NCBI GenBank assembly: GCA_944368775.1
Contig: CALVXB010000014.1
Coordinates: 1 to 48,389 of the forward strand
DNA length: 48,389 nucleotides
From: an uncultured Clostridia bacterium
GTDB taxonomy: Bacteria > Bacillota > Clostridia > Christensenellales > Borkfalkiaceae
Direction: 5' to 3'
Under the pieces are notes generated by a model. That model made no database searches. It saw nothing but the letters and a program-made list of their open reading frames with translations, and was not told where the DNA came from. A program made the position numbers and the translations under genes. The first letter of the stretch is position 1; each line of letters opens with the position of its first letter. Below, in pieces: positions 8,812 to 16,090 of this stretch.

Positions 8812-9465
8812 ACAATGCTCCCCAGAGTGCTGCCGCAGCCAAACTGCTCGCCGCGCGGCACAGCGCCCTTACGCGCCCGCCAAATACAAGAGCGGGCACA
8901 CGCAAGCGGTCAAATCAAAATCAGATCGGCAGTATAACGCTGCGTAAAATACAGCGCATAGCAAATGCGGCCATTTGCGGTCATGATCGCAGAGTACGAA
9001 CCATCCGATGCGCCGCGCTCGCCGATGGGATAGCATGGCCCGTCGGCGACAAAGCAATAAACTGCACAAGTAAACCGACAACAGAGCAAGGCACAGCACA
9101 GACAAATCGCTGTAAGGCAATGTTCTGCAAGGCAATCGCGGCACAACCGCGACAAAAAAGGGCGGCGCAAGTATAATAGCGCACGCCGACGCGCTGATCT
9201 GCACCTGAAATTGTACAGATGCTAAACTATATGCACCTCTTTCCGTGGGGCAAGCGGTCGCAAGCGCAAAAACCGCACAAACTATGCGTAAAATCTTAAA
9301 TCGCACAAAATCGGCAAAAAACTGCCGACACGCGGTCGTCAAACAGTTTTCCAAAAAATATAAGGCGAAATACAGCCGCGCACCAAGATTGGCTGAATAT
9401 TGCGCCTACGCCTGCCAAGCGCCGCCCGTTCAAAAAATAGGACAAAACCAAACCGCGCGCCCGCC
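8812..9465. other. Long intergenic region, possibly decayed gene
   Basis: About 650 nt with no convincing gene. A minus-strand frame near 8910-9060 encodes a peptide-like stretch (VADGPCYPIGERGASDGSYS) but has no SD-linked start; it might be a remnant. A TATAAT occurs at 9172-9177 on + with a weak -35, without an obvious gene behind it. Confidence 0.4.
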
Positions 9466-10143
9466 TTACAGCGGCTTGCTGCGCTCTTTGCCCCGCCCGC
9501 GCGGGTAGGCGGCGGGGGTCGGGCGCACTTTTTCAGCCACCACAACCGTGCGCGCACCAAATCCTGCGGGCAGGTCGTGCCGATCGGCGGACAAAAGCCG
9601 CACGCCCAGCACGGAAAAGGCGCGCTCCGCCTCGGCGAGCTCGTCCGCCGCCTCGCCCTTGTAGGCGACAAAGCGCCCGCCGATGCGCACAAGGGGTGCG
9701 CAGTACTCGGCGAGCGTGTTCAGGCGCGCCACGGCGCGGGCGCAGCAGGCGTCAAAGCGCTCGCGGAAGGCGGCATCGCGCGCGACGTCCTCAGCGCGGG
9801 CGTTGACGACCTCGGCGCGCAGGCCCAGATCGCGCACGGCGCGCTCCAAAAAGGCACACTTTTTGCCCACCGACTCGATCAGCACAAACGCGAGGTCGGG
9901 CCGCACGATCATGAGGGGAATGGAGGGGAAGCCGCCCCCCGAACCCACCTCGGCGCAGCGCGCGCCCGGCAAAAAGGCGGGCTCGCCCAAAAGGCTGTCG
10001 TAAAAGTGCTTGATACGGCAGTCCTCCTCGCCGACGATGCGCGTCAGGTTGACTTTTTCGTTGTATTCGGTCAAAAGCGCGTAAAAGGCGGCGAACTTTT
10101 CGCCCGTCTCGCCCTCGGCGATCGCGCGCAGAATATCTGTCAT
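9466..10143 (-). CDS. rsmG: 16S rRNA (guanine-N7) methyltransferase RsmG
   Basis: RsmG (GidB) methylates G527 of 16S rRNA with S-adenosylmethionine. The 225-residue product beginning MTDILRAIAEG has the family core YNEKVNLTRI, HFYDSLL, the SAM-binding CAEVGSGGGFPSIPLMI and VNARAEDVA. Longer frames starting at TTG 10191 lack a ribosome binding site. ATG 10143 also has no SD, but a perfect TATAAT lies at 10150-10155, exactly 6 nt before the ATG, so the transcript may be leaderless. rsmG usually sits with mnmE-mnmG next to parA; here those two are missing and parA is 5.5 kb away. The C-terminus is slightly extended and basic. Confidence 0.95.
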   Translation of the reverse strand: MTDILRAIAEGETGEKFAAFYALLTEYNEKVNLTRIVGEEDCRIKHFYDSLLGEPAFLPGARCAEVGSGGGFPSIPLMIVRPDLAFVLIESVGKKCAFLERAVRDLGLRAEVVNARAEDVARDAAFRERFDACCARAVARLNTLAEYCAPLVRIGGRFVAYKGEAADELAEAERAFSVLGVRLLSADRHDLPAGFGARTVVVAEKVRPTPAAYPRGRGKERSKPL

Positions 10144-10149
10144 GCAGCT

Positions 10150-10178
10150 ATTATACCATAACATCGCGCCGCATACAA
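10150..10178 (-). promoter_or_regulatory. rsmG promoter, extended -10, leaderless configuration
   Basis: Minus strand: TTGTAT at 10173-10178, 17-nt spacer ending in TATGG, TATAAT at 10150-10155. The predicted start point falls on the A of the rsmG ATG. Confidence 0.7.
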
Positions 10179-10194
10179 GTGAACGGCGCAAAAG

Positions 10195-10440
10195 TTTGCC
10201 CGCCGCAGGCCGATAAATTTTTTGTAGCGGAATGTAAAACCGCCGGCCCGCCCGCTTTCCTTATTTATATATAGGGGAGGCGAAATAACGTTGCGTAGGC
10301 GCGCGGACAACGCAAAGCGGCCTCGGCAACGGGAACGGGGGGAGCGAAAAGATAAGACTGATAAGGGGATAGAGGAGCAAAAAGAACGGGAAGTAAGAGA
10401 AATGAGCCCGACAGTCGTGCGGGTGCAAAAATGAGGGCGA
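10195..10440. other. Intergenic, no gene recognised
   Basis: Upstream of rsmG. Contains TTATTTATATATAG (10261-10274), which also occurs before ftsH near 6295. No open frame with an SD is evident. Confidence 0.4.
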
Positions 10441-11060
10441 TCGCGCAGAAAAAAAAAGCAAGACCGCGCCTTTGTGCCAGCGCTCGTCGTCGCTCAACAC
10501 CGCTGCGATTTTCGGGAACACTTTTATTAAAATAATTGAAAAAGCAAAAACCGCGCTTTTTGCTTTTTCCCCCAATTTGCCGTCAGGCTTATGAGGAAAG
10601 AGTGAATTTGCGGCATATAAACAGGGTTCCCAAAAAGTAACTCGCCGCGTTGCGGCGAGAGCTATAGCCCGCCGAACTTTTTGGGAAGAGGAGGAGCCGC
10701 CGCCAAACTGCCGCGCGGGCGGCCAACGGCTGCCCGCGGGCTAACGGCGGCGAGCGACGACGAAAGGTGTGCCCTTAAATATGCCGCAAAGAGAGAAAAC
10801 CCGCCGCAGAGCCGCCCCGATAGGGCTCCCAAAAAGTAACTCGCCGCGTTGCGGCGAGAGCTAAGCCCGCCGAACTTTTTGGGAAGAGGAGGAGACGCCG
10901 CCGAGCACGCCGCGCCTTTTGCAAAAAGCAAAAGGCGGGCAGGCGAAGGCGAGCGACGACGCGTGCAGCGAGGGAGAAAACGCTGCCACGCGCAGCGTGC
11001 GGCGGTGTCTCCCTCAAATCACGAAAATTTCTTTTGTCAGCTCAAAAGAAATTTTGTGAA
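10440..11060 (-). repeat. Composite hairpin-repeat block II with H1 copy R2
   Basis: A mosaic of palindromic modules read best on the minus strand: H1 at 11013-11060 (arms AAATTTCTTTTG / CAAAAGAAATTT), then an H2 module (GAGGGAGA ... TCTCCCTC), an AAAAGGC hairpin near 10915-10945, and two copies of a module with arms CCCAAAAAGT / ACTTTTTGGG (10628-10686 and 10828-10884). Modules like GGGCACACC and TTCACTCTTTCCTC also appear. The same parts recur in blocks at 21, 27, 33, 35 and 48 kb. No gene ends here; the block lies between rsmG and the DnaA boxes. Confidence 0.8.
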
Positions 11061-11072
11061 TAGGGTATATTT

Positions 11073-11361
11073 TGTTGATAACTCCTGTTCCTTTCGGGAT
11101 AACTTCTGCAAAGCGGCGCAAAGCGGGGGGCGCGCGGCGGCGCGGCATAAGCGGCGCGGGCGGGGGGCAAGGGGAAAACTTCCACACATACACAATTTGC
11201 CGACAGCGCTGTCCACAAAAAAATATCCGCTTATCCACACCCGATTTTCCCCCCAAGGGCTTGCTTTTCGGCGGGTTTTTGTTTATAATAATGCTGAAAG
11301 AGGGGTCAGCGCAAGCGCTTTCCACATTTGCACACCCTCTACTATTATATTTACTATAAAT
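11073..11361. other. oriC: Predicted replication origin oriC with DnaA boxes and unwinding element
   Basis: A perfect DnaA box TTATCCACA lies at 11231-11239, with weaker boxes TGTTGATAA (11073-11081), CTGTCCACA (11209-11217) and CTTTCCACA (11318-11326). After the last box comes a short GC stretch and an AT-rich tract (11339-11386). On the minus strand this tract reads TAGTAAATATAATAGTAG, matching the DnaA-trio pattern that lies beside the last DnaA box and GC cluster in Bacillus origins. Gene direction switches here: rsmG, ftsH and parAB to the left, dnaN onward to the right. This makes the region the best oriC candidate although dnaA is absent. Confidence 0.75.
11261..11289 (+). promoter_or_regulatory. 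dnaN promoter within oriC
   Basis: TTGCTT at 11261-11266, 17-nt spacer, perfect TATAAT at 11284-11289. It sits between DnaA boxes, so DnaA could regulate it, as it does the dnaA promoter in other bacteria. The leader to dnaN is about 130 nt. Confidence 0.7.
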
Positions 11362-11428
11362 AAATAAAAATATCTTAGTGTATATTCGCGCCCGCAGGGC
11401 GGGAGGAACAATTTTTCGGGAGGAAGGC

Positions 11429-12529
11429 ATGAAACTTATCTGTGAAGGGGTCGATCTGTCCGACGGGCTTATCAAAACGGTCAAGGCGTGCGCCGCAAAG
11501 GCCATCAACCCCGTGCTCGAGTGCGTCAAGATCGCCGCGCAAAACGACACCGTCACCCTGCTCGCGACGGACGGCGAGATCGCCATCCGCAAAGATCTGC
11601 GCGCGGAGGTGATCGAAGAGGGCGCCGTCTGCGTGCCCGGCAAATTTTTTGCCGACTTCGTAAAAAGGCTTGAAAACGAGCAGGTCACCCTCGCGTCGGA
11701 GGGGGACCGCCTGACCATCAACTACGGCGACGCCGAGAGCGCGCTGCAGGTGCTGCCCGCCGACGACTTCCCCGCCATCGACACCGACATCGCCGAGCAG
11801 CACGTCGAGCTTTCGGCAAAGGACTTCAAAGAGCTGGTCGCGGGAACCACCTTCTGCTGCGCGCAGGACGACTCGCGCCCCGTGCTCAAAGGGGTGCTTG
11901 TCGAGGCGAGCGAGGGGGAGGTGCGCTTCACCGCCCTCGACGGCTACCGCCTCGCCATCTGCCGCCGCCCCGCCGCGGGGTTATCCGGCGACATCCGCAT
12001 CATCTGCCCCGGCCGCACCCTCAACGAGATCGCGCGCATGCTCGGCGGCGACGACGAGAGCGTCTGCCTGTATGTGCAGAAGAATATGCTGCTCGTGCGC
12101 ATCGACGACACCGTGCTCACCAGCAGATTGTTTGAAGGGGAGTTCGTCAACGTGGCGGGCATCGTGCCGCACGCGTTTGCGACGGAGATGAAGGTGGACA
12201 GGGCCCTTCTCGACGAGAGCGTCGAGCGCGCCGCCGTGCTCGCCCGCATCGATAAAAACAGCGTCATCACCTTCGACGTGCACGAAAACGGAATGGGCGT
12301 ATCCTCCAACACGAGCATCGGCCGCGTCGACGAGGCGGTGCCGGTGAGCATGACGGGCAAAGACGTGCGCATCGCCCTCAACTGCAAATTCGTATCCGAC
12401 TGTCTCAAGGCCGCCGGCGACGACGCGGTGCGCTTTTCCTTCAACGGGCCGGTCGCGCCCTGCCTCGTGACGCCGCTGCAGGGGGAGAGATACCTGTATT
12501 TGATACTTCCCGTGCGCACAACGGGCTAA
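11429..12529 (+). CDS. dnaN: DNA polymerase III beta clamp DnaN
   Basis: Sliding clamp that tethers DNA polymerase and binds many clamp partners. The 366-residue product starts MKLICEG at ATG 11429, with GGGAGG 5 nt upstream; the longer frame from 11378 has no SD. It shows the three-domain beta-clamp pattern, including LLATDGEIAIR, DDSRPVLKGVLVE (about 150), FTALDGYRLAI (about 167) and the C-terminal YLYLILPVRTTG, where family members usually end in LPMR. It lies just to the right of the oriC candidate. In most Firmicutes dnaA directly precedes dnaN; here no dnaA is present and the gene is instead followed by rpmH in the same direction. Confidence 0.97.
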   Translation: MKLICEGVDLSDGLIKTVKACAAKAINPVLECVKIAAQNDTVTLLATDGEIAIRKDLRAEVIEEGAVCVPGKFFADFVKRLENEQVTLASEGDRLTINYGDAESALQVLPADDFPAIDTDIAEQHVELSAKDFKELVAGTTFCCAQDDSRPVLKGVLVEASEGEVRFTALDGYRLAICRRPAAGLSGDIRIICPGRTLNEIARMLGGDDESVCLYVQKNMLLVRIDDTVLTSRLFEGEFVNVAGIVPHAFATEMKVDRALLDESVERAAVLARIDKNSVITFDVHENGMGVSSNTSIGRVDEAVPVSMTGKDVRIALNCKFVSDCLKAAGDDAVRFSFNGPVAPCLVTPLQGERYLYLILPVRTTG

Positions 12530-12535
12530 AAACGG

Positions 12536-12565
12536 TTGACAGCCGCACGTTTTTTTGGGTATAAT
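12536..12565 (+). promoter_or_regulatory. rpmH promoter
   Basis: TTGACA at 12536-12541, 18-nt spacer, TATAAT at 12560-12565, starting 6 nt after the dnaN stop. Confidence 0.85.
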
Positions 12566-12593
12566 GGTACACACAATTTAGAATAGGAGTAGA

Positions 12594-12605
12594 ATGTTAA
12601 AATGA
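12594..12605 (+). CDS. Three-codon leader frame (M-L-K-stop) overlapping rpmH start
   Basis: ATG TTA AAA TGA: its ATG lies 4 nt after AGGAGT (12585-12590), and its stop overlaps the rpmH ATG as ATGA. The SD is better placed for this minigene than for rpmH (12 nt), suggesting translational coupling. It could be chance. Confidence 0.35.
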
Positions 12606-12736
12606 AAAGAACGTATCAGCCGAAGAAGAGGCAGAGAAGCAAGGTGCACGGGTTCCGCCAGCGCATGAAGACGCAGGGCGGCAGAAAGACGCTCAAGCGC
12701 CGCCGCGACAAGGGCCGCAAAAAGATCTCCGCGTAA
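12602..12736 (+). CDS. rpmH: Ribosomal protein bL34
   Basis: A 44-residue, very basic protein starting [18 protein letters not shown] and ending GRKKISA, the standard bL34 sequence and length. It is a large-subunit protein made near the origin in nearly all bacteria. Its own strong promoter lies just after dnaN, and rnpA follows 26 nt downstream. In most Firmicutes rpmH points away from dnaA-dnaN; here it is in line with dnaN, showing rearrangement. SD AGGAG is 12 nt from the ATG, with the tiny leader frame between. Confidence 0.97.
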   Translation: MKRTYQPKKRQRSKVHGFRQRMKTQGGRKTLKRRRDKGRKKISA

Positions 12737-12762
12737 CAAGCAGGGCAAAGGCGGGAGCGCGC

Positions 12763-13086
12763 ATGGTGTATGCCAGATTAAAGAAGAACAATGATTTCAA
12801 AAAGTTGTTTACAAGGGGAAAAAAGGCTTTTTCCCCTGCTTTAATTATTCTGTATATGCCCGCAAAACAGACGGCGCTCGGGCTGTGCGTCAGCAAAAAG
12901 CACGGCAAGAGCGTGCAGCGCAACCGCATCAAGCGGCTGCTGCGCGAGGCCTTCCGCCATATGGCGCCGTCGCTCGCGGGGCAGTATGCCTTCGTTCTCA
13001 TCCCAAAGCAGGCAGAGTCGTATTCGCTCGCGGCATTCGAGCGCAGCCTGCGCTCGGCGCTGCGGCGGGAAAAGCTGCTTGCATGA
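12763..13086 (+). CDS. rnpA: Ribonuclease P protein component
   Basis: RnpA, the protein subunit that helps the RNase P RNA bind pre-tRNA substrate. The 107-residue product has the early [14 protein letters not shown] pattern and the signature [23 protein letters not shown] (about 43-65) with the RNR motif. ATG 12763 follows GGGAG by 5 nt. It is directly after rpmH, as usual, and its stop overlaps the yidD start as ATGA. Length is normal for the family. Confidence 0.96.
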   Translation: MVYARLKKNNDFKKLFTRGKKAFSPALIILYMPAKQTALGLCVSKKHGKSVQRNRIKRLLREAFRHMAPSLAGQYAFVLIPKQAESYSLAAFERSLRSALRREKLLA

Positions 13087-13367
13087 AGGCGCGCGACTTC
13101 TTCAAAAAACTGCGCCGCACCGTCTTTAAGCCCTATTTGAAGATGGCGTGCATGCGGCTCGTCCTCTTTTACCAGCGGCATTTTTCCAAAAAGACCTGCC
13201 TGTACAAGCCTACCTGCTCGCAGTATATGCTAGAGGCGATCAACAACCACGGCGTGCTCATCGGCATCGCGCTCGGCGCGTGGCGCATTCTGCGCTGCAA
13301 CCCCTTCTCCAAAGGGGGGTACGACCCCGTGCCCGAAAAATTTTTTAAGGTGCGCTGGCTCTATTAG
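13083..13367 (+). CDS. yidD: Membrane protein insertion efficiency factor YidD
   Basis: A 94-residue small protein starting [12 protein letters not shown] at ATG 13083, which overlaps the rnpA stop. It has the conserved [25 protein letters not shown] and [20 protein letters not shown] segments that define YidD, including the cysteines. It acts at the inner face of the membrane and assists YidC-dependent insertion. The order rpmH-rnpA-yidD-yidC-jag is the classical one. A longer frame upstream is shadow reading of rnpA. Confidence 0.95.
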   Translation: MKARDFFKKLRRTVFKPYLKMACMRLVLFYQRHFSKKTCLYKPTCSQYMLEAINNHGVLIGIALGAWRILRCNPFSKGGYDPVPEKFFKVRWLY

Positions 13368-13379
13368 GAACGTAAAACA

Positions 13380-14786
13380 ATGATCAACGCATTGCTCGAC
13401 AGCGCGATCCCCCTGTTTACGACGGATATCGCCGAAAGTTTGAACTTTCTCGGCCATATCGTCGAGTGGATCGTCACCTGGCTCCCGTGGACGGGCCTGG
13501 GCATCGTGCTGTTTACCCTCATCTTAAAGACCATCACGCTGCCGCTGGACGCGTATTCAAAGATCTCGATGCGCAAAAACAGCCTGAAGATGGAAAAGAT
13601 GCGGCCGCAGCTGGAAAAGCTGCAAAAACAGTACCAGAACGACCAGCAGACGTACAACGCCAAGATGATGGAGCTGTATAAAAAGAACGGCTACTCCATG
13701 CTCGGCGCCTGCCTGCCCATGATCGTCACGCTCGTCGTGTTCATGGTCGTTTTGGGCGCCTTTTCCGACTATTCAAACTTTGCCAACCTCGACGTCTACC
13801 GCGAAATGACGGCGCAGTACAACGCCGCCATTTTAGAGCATGCGCCGGATACCGGCTCGGCGGGGGCGCTGCTCTCGCGCAGCTATACCGAGGGCAGCGC
13901 GAACGAGGAGGGGAAGGTCGCCTATACCCGCACCGAAGTGTACGGCGGGGAGGGGTACCTCGTCGAGCTCACGCTGGACAAGACCATGTATCTCGACGCC
14001 GCCGGCTTGACCGATGAACAGTTGGACGGCTACGATTGGTACAACGCCGACGCCGAGGCCGGCCCCGTCGCGGAGGTCGCTCCGTACACCGCCTGGACGT
14101 GCACCGTCAAGACGGACGCCGTGCTCGCGAGCACGGATGCAGAAGTCGCCGCCGCGGTCGAAGCCGCGCGCGCCGCGGGCGCATCTTCGGACGACGAAGC
14201 TGCCGCCACCGCCGTCAAAACGCTGGGCAGAAACGCCGCCGAAGCGTCGTACGGCGCATACAATTCGTCCTTCCTTTGGATCAAAAACATCTGGGTGCCG
14301 GATACGTCGTACCGCCACCCCATCGAATATGACGACGCCCTGCAAAACTCCGGCTTGAGCGAAGAAGCCTTCAACGAGGTGACTTACAACCTCGCCGAGC
14401 AGCGCACGCAGGCGAACGGATACTACATCCTCATCATCCTCTCCATCGGCGCCATGTTCCTCTCGCAGTTCATCACCGCGCGCAGCCAAAAGGCGCAGAG
14501 CGAGCTGCAGACGGCGGACGGCAGCGGCAAGCGCACCCAGCGCACGATGATGATCGTCATGCCCATCGTTTTCGGCCTATTCTCCTTCTTTTACAGCGCG
14601 GGATTCAGCATCTACATGATCGTGAGCAGCCTATACAGCATCCTCAGCACGCTGATCATCAATCTGATCATCGACCGCAAGTTCCAAAAAGCAGAGGACC
14701 AGGAGATTCAGGAGAAATATAACAAGAGGATTCCGCAGGCAGTGCGCAAGGCAAATGACGCGCGGAAGGGAGGAAAAACAAAATGA
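13380..14786 (+). CDS. yidC: Membrane protein insertase YidC/Oxa1 with a large extracellular insert
   Basis: YidC inserts membrane proteins alone or with SecYEG. This 468-residue product has the Oxa1 core: TM near 35-55, a cytoplasmic coiled hairpin (about 65-105), TM 108-127, then TMs near 345-365, 390-412 and 415-432. Between TM2 and the conserved FLWIKNIWVPD (298-308) is an insert of about 165 residues (135-297), rich in A, E, D and T, where Gram-positive YidC proteins normally have a short loop. No lipoprotein signal is visible. ATG 13380 follows AGGA by 10 nt. It overlaps jag as ATGA, implying coupled translation. Confidence 0.94.
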   Translation: MINALLDSAIPLFTTDIAESLNFLGHIVEWIVTWLPWTGLGIVLFTLILKTITLPLDAYSKISMRKNSLKMEKMRPQLEKLQKQYQNDQQTYNAKMMELYKKNGYSMLGACLPMIVTLVVFMVVLGAFSDYSNFANLDVYREMTAQYNAAILEHAPDTGSAGALLSRSYTEGSANEEGKVAYTRTEVYGGEGYLVELTLDKTMYLDAAGLTDEQLDGYDWYNADAEAGPVAEVAPYTAWTCTVKTDAVLASTDAEVAAAVEAARAAGASSDDEAAATAVKTLGRNAAEASYGAYNSSFLWIKNIWVPDTSYRHPIEYDDALQNSGLSEEAFNEVTYNLAEQRTQANGYYILIILSIGAMFLSQFITARSQKAQSELQTADGSGKRTQRTMMIVMPIVFGLFSFFYSAGFSIYMIVSSLYSILSTLIINLIIDRKFQKAEDQEIQEKYNKRIPQAVRKANDARKGGKTK

Positions 14787-15841
14787 CAGAGTTGGAATTC
14801 ACCGGCAAGACGGTCGACGAGGCGATCGAGACCGGCCTGCAGCAGATGGGCCTGACCCGCAGCGAGGCGGACATCACCGTGCTCGAAGAGGGCAAAAAGG
14901 GCGGGCTGTTCAGCAAGGGCATCAAGGCGTGCGTGCGCATCGCCCGCAAAAAGACGGACGGCCAGCGCGCCGTCGTATTCCTCGAGGGGATGTTCGACCT
15001 GCTGCACGTCGCCGCCACCACAGAACTGACCGAAAGTGAAGAGAATACCTGCATCAACGTCATCACGCCCAACACCTACGCCCTGATCGGCCACCGCGGC
15101 GAAGTGCTCGACGCGCTGCAGGTGCTCGCGGGCGCCGTTGCCAACATCGGCAGAGAGGAGTACAAGCGCGTCGTCGTCGACTGCGAGGGCTACCGCGACA
15201 AGCGCGAGCAGACGCTCAAGCGCCTCGCCAACAAGTTGGCGGAAAAGGCGATGCGCACCGGCCGCAAGGTCGCCATCGAGCCGATGACCCCCTACGAGCG
15301 GCGCATCATCCACGCCACGCTCGCCGACAGCACCGAGGTCAAAACGACCAGCGAGGGCAAAGAGCCCAACCGCTTCGTCGTCGTCGTCCCCAACAACCTG
15401 CGCCCCGGCCCCGACCGCCGCAGCCGCTTCGACCGCAAGGGCGGCTTTGACCGCAAAGACCGCCGCGACGACCGCAGCCGCCGGCCCTATCCCCCGCGCG
15501 ACGGGTACGAAAAGAGAGAGGGCTACGAAAAGAGAGAAGGTTACGACGGCAGGCGCAGCTACGACCGCCGCGAAGGGTACGAAAAGAGGGATAATTACGA
15601 AAAGCGTGAAGGATACGACCGCCGCGAGGGGTATGAAAAGCGCGACAATTACGAAAAGCGCGACGGGTACGAGCGCGACCGCCGCTACGGCCGCCGCGAC
15701 GACCGCAGAGAGCGCCCGCGCGCGAGCGGGCTGCCCCGTTCCAAGCGCCAGCCCTACTTCGGCACCTACCTCGGCAACAGCAACGACCTCAACAAGACGG
15801 ACGGCGCCGACAATACGACGGAGCCGACGGACGAAAACTGA
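14783..15841 (+). CDS. jag: RNA-binding protein Jag/KhpB with a repetitive Arg/Tyr tail
   Basis: A 352-residue KhpB/Jag protein: Jag_N domain (about 1-52, with EEGKKGGLFSKG), KH domain (about 62-138, motif IGHRGE at 102-107) and R3H domain (about 140-205, RRIIH at 173-177). KhpB binds RNA with KhpA and affects cell division and envelope growth. Residues 206-320 form an unusual low-complexity tail of GYEKRE, GYDRRE and NYEKRD units that looks disordered and RNA-binding. The gene starts at ATG 14783, overlapping the yidC stop, and is followed by a strong terminator. Confidence 0.93.
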   Translation: MTELEFTGKTVDEAIETGLQQMGLTRSEADITVLEEGKKGGLFSKGIKACVRIARKKTDGQRAVVFLEGMFDLLHVAATTELTESEENTCINVITPNTYALIGHRGEVLDALQVLAGAVANIGREEYKRVVVDCEGYRDKREQTLKRLANKLAEKAMRTGRKVAIEPMTPYERRIIHATLADSTEVKTTSEGKEPNRFVVVVPNNLRPGPDRRSRFDRKGGFDRKDRRDDRSRRPYPPRDGYEKREGYEKREGYDGRRSYDRREGYEKRDNYEKREGYDRREGYEKRDNYEKRDGYERDRRYGRRDDRRERPRASGLPRSKRQPYFGTYLGNSNDLNKTDGADNTTEPTDEN

Positions 15842-15856
15842 TACGTCAATTTATAT

Positions 15857-15892
15857 GGCGGCGCAGCTTTAGCTGCGCCGCTTTTTATTTTT
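15857..15892 (+). terminator. Intrinsic terminator of the rpmH-jag operon
   Basis: GCGGCGCAGC (15858-15867) and GCTGCGCCGC (15872-15881) pair perfectly around TTTA, followed by TTTTTATTTTTT. Confidence 0.93.
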
Positions 15893-16034
15893 TCGCGTTT
15901 TTCTCGCCCTTTCCCTGCGCGGCGGGGCGCCTGCCTTTGGCCTGCAGCTCCGCGCCGCCGCGCAGGGCGGGCGCGGCCGCAGGGAGGATATTCCGATTTT
16001 TATAGCAAATGCCGCGGATATTGTCCGGAATATA

Positions 16035-16063
16035 TTGCATTTGTGTAGAAAATGTGATAGAAT
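16035..16063 (+). promoter_or_regulatory. Promoter of the zinc-ribbon membrane protein gene
   Basis: TTGCAT at 16035-16040, 17-nt spacer, TAGAAT at 16058-16063; start codon 28 nt later. Confidence 0.7.
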
Positions 16064-16090
16064 ATAAAGCAGTAAAACTAGGAGGGAAAT

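Noticed and set aside
8869..9354. A 161-codon minus-strand frame between rsmG and the DUF1273 gene
   Set aside because: No SD, Cys/Leu-rich irregular composition, no family likeness. Kept only as a possible remnant.
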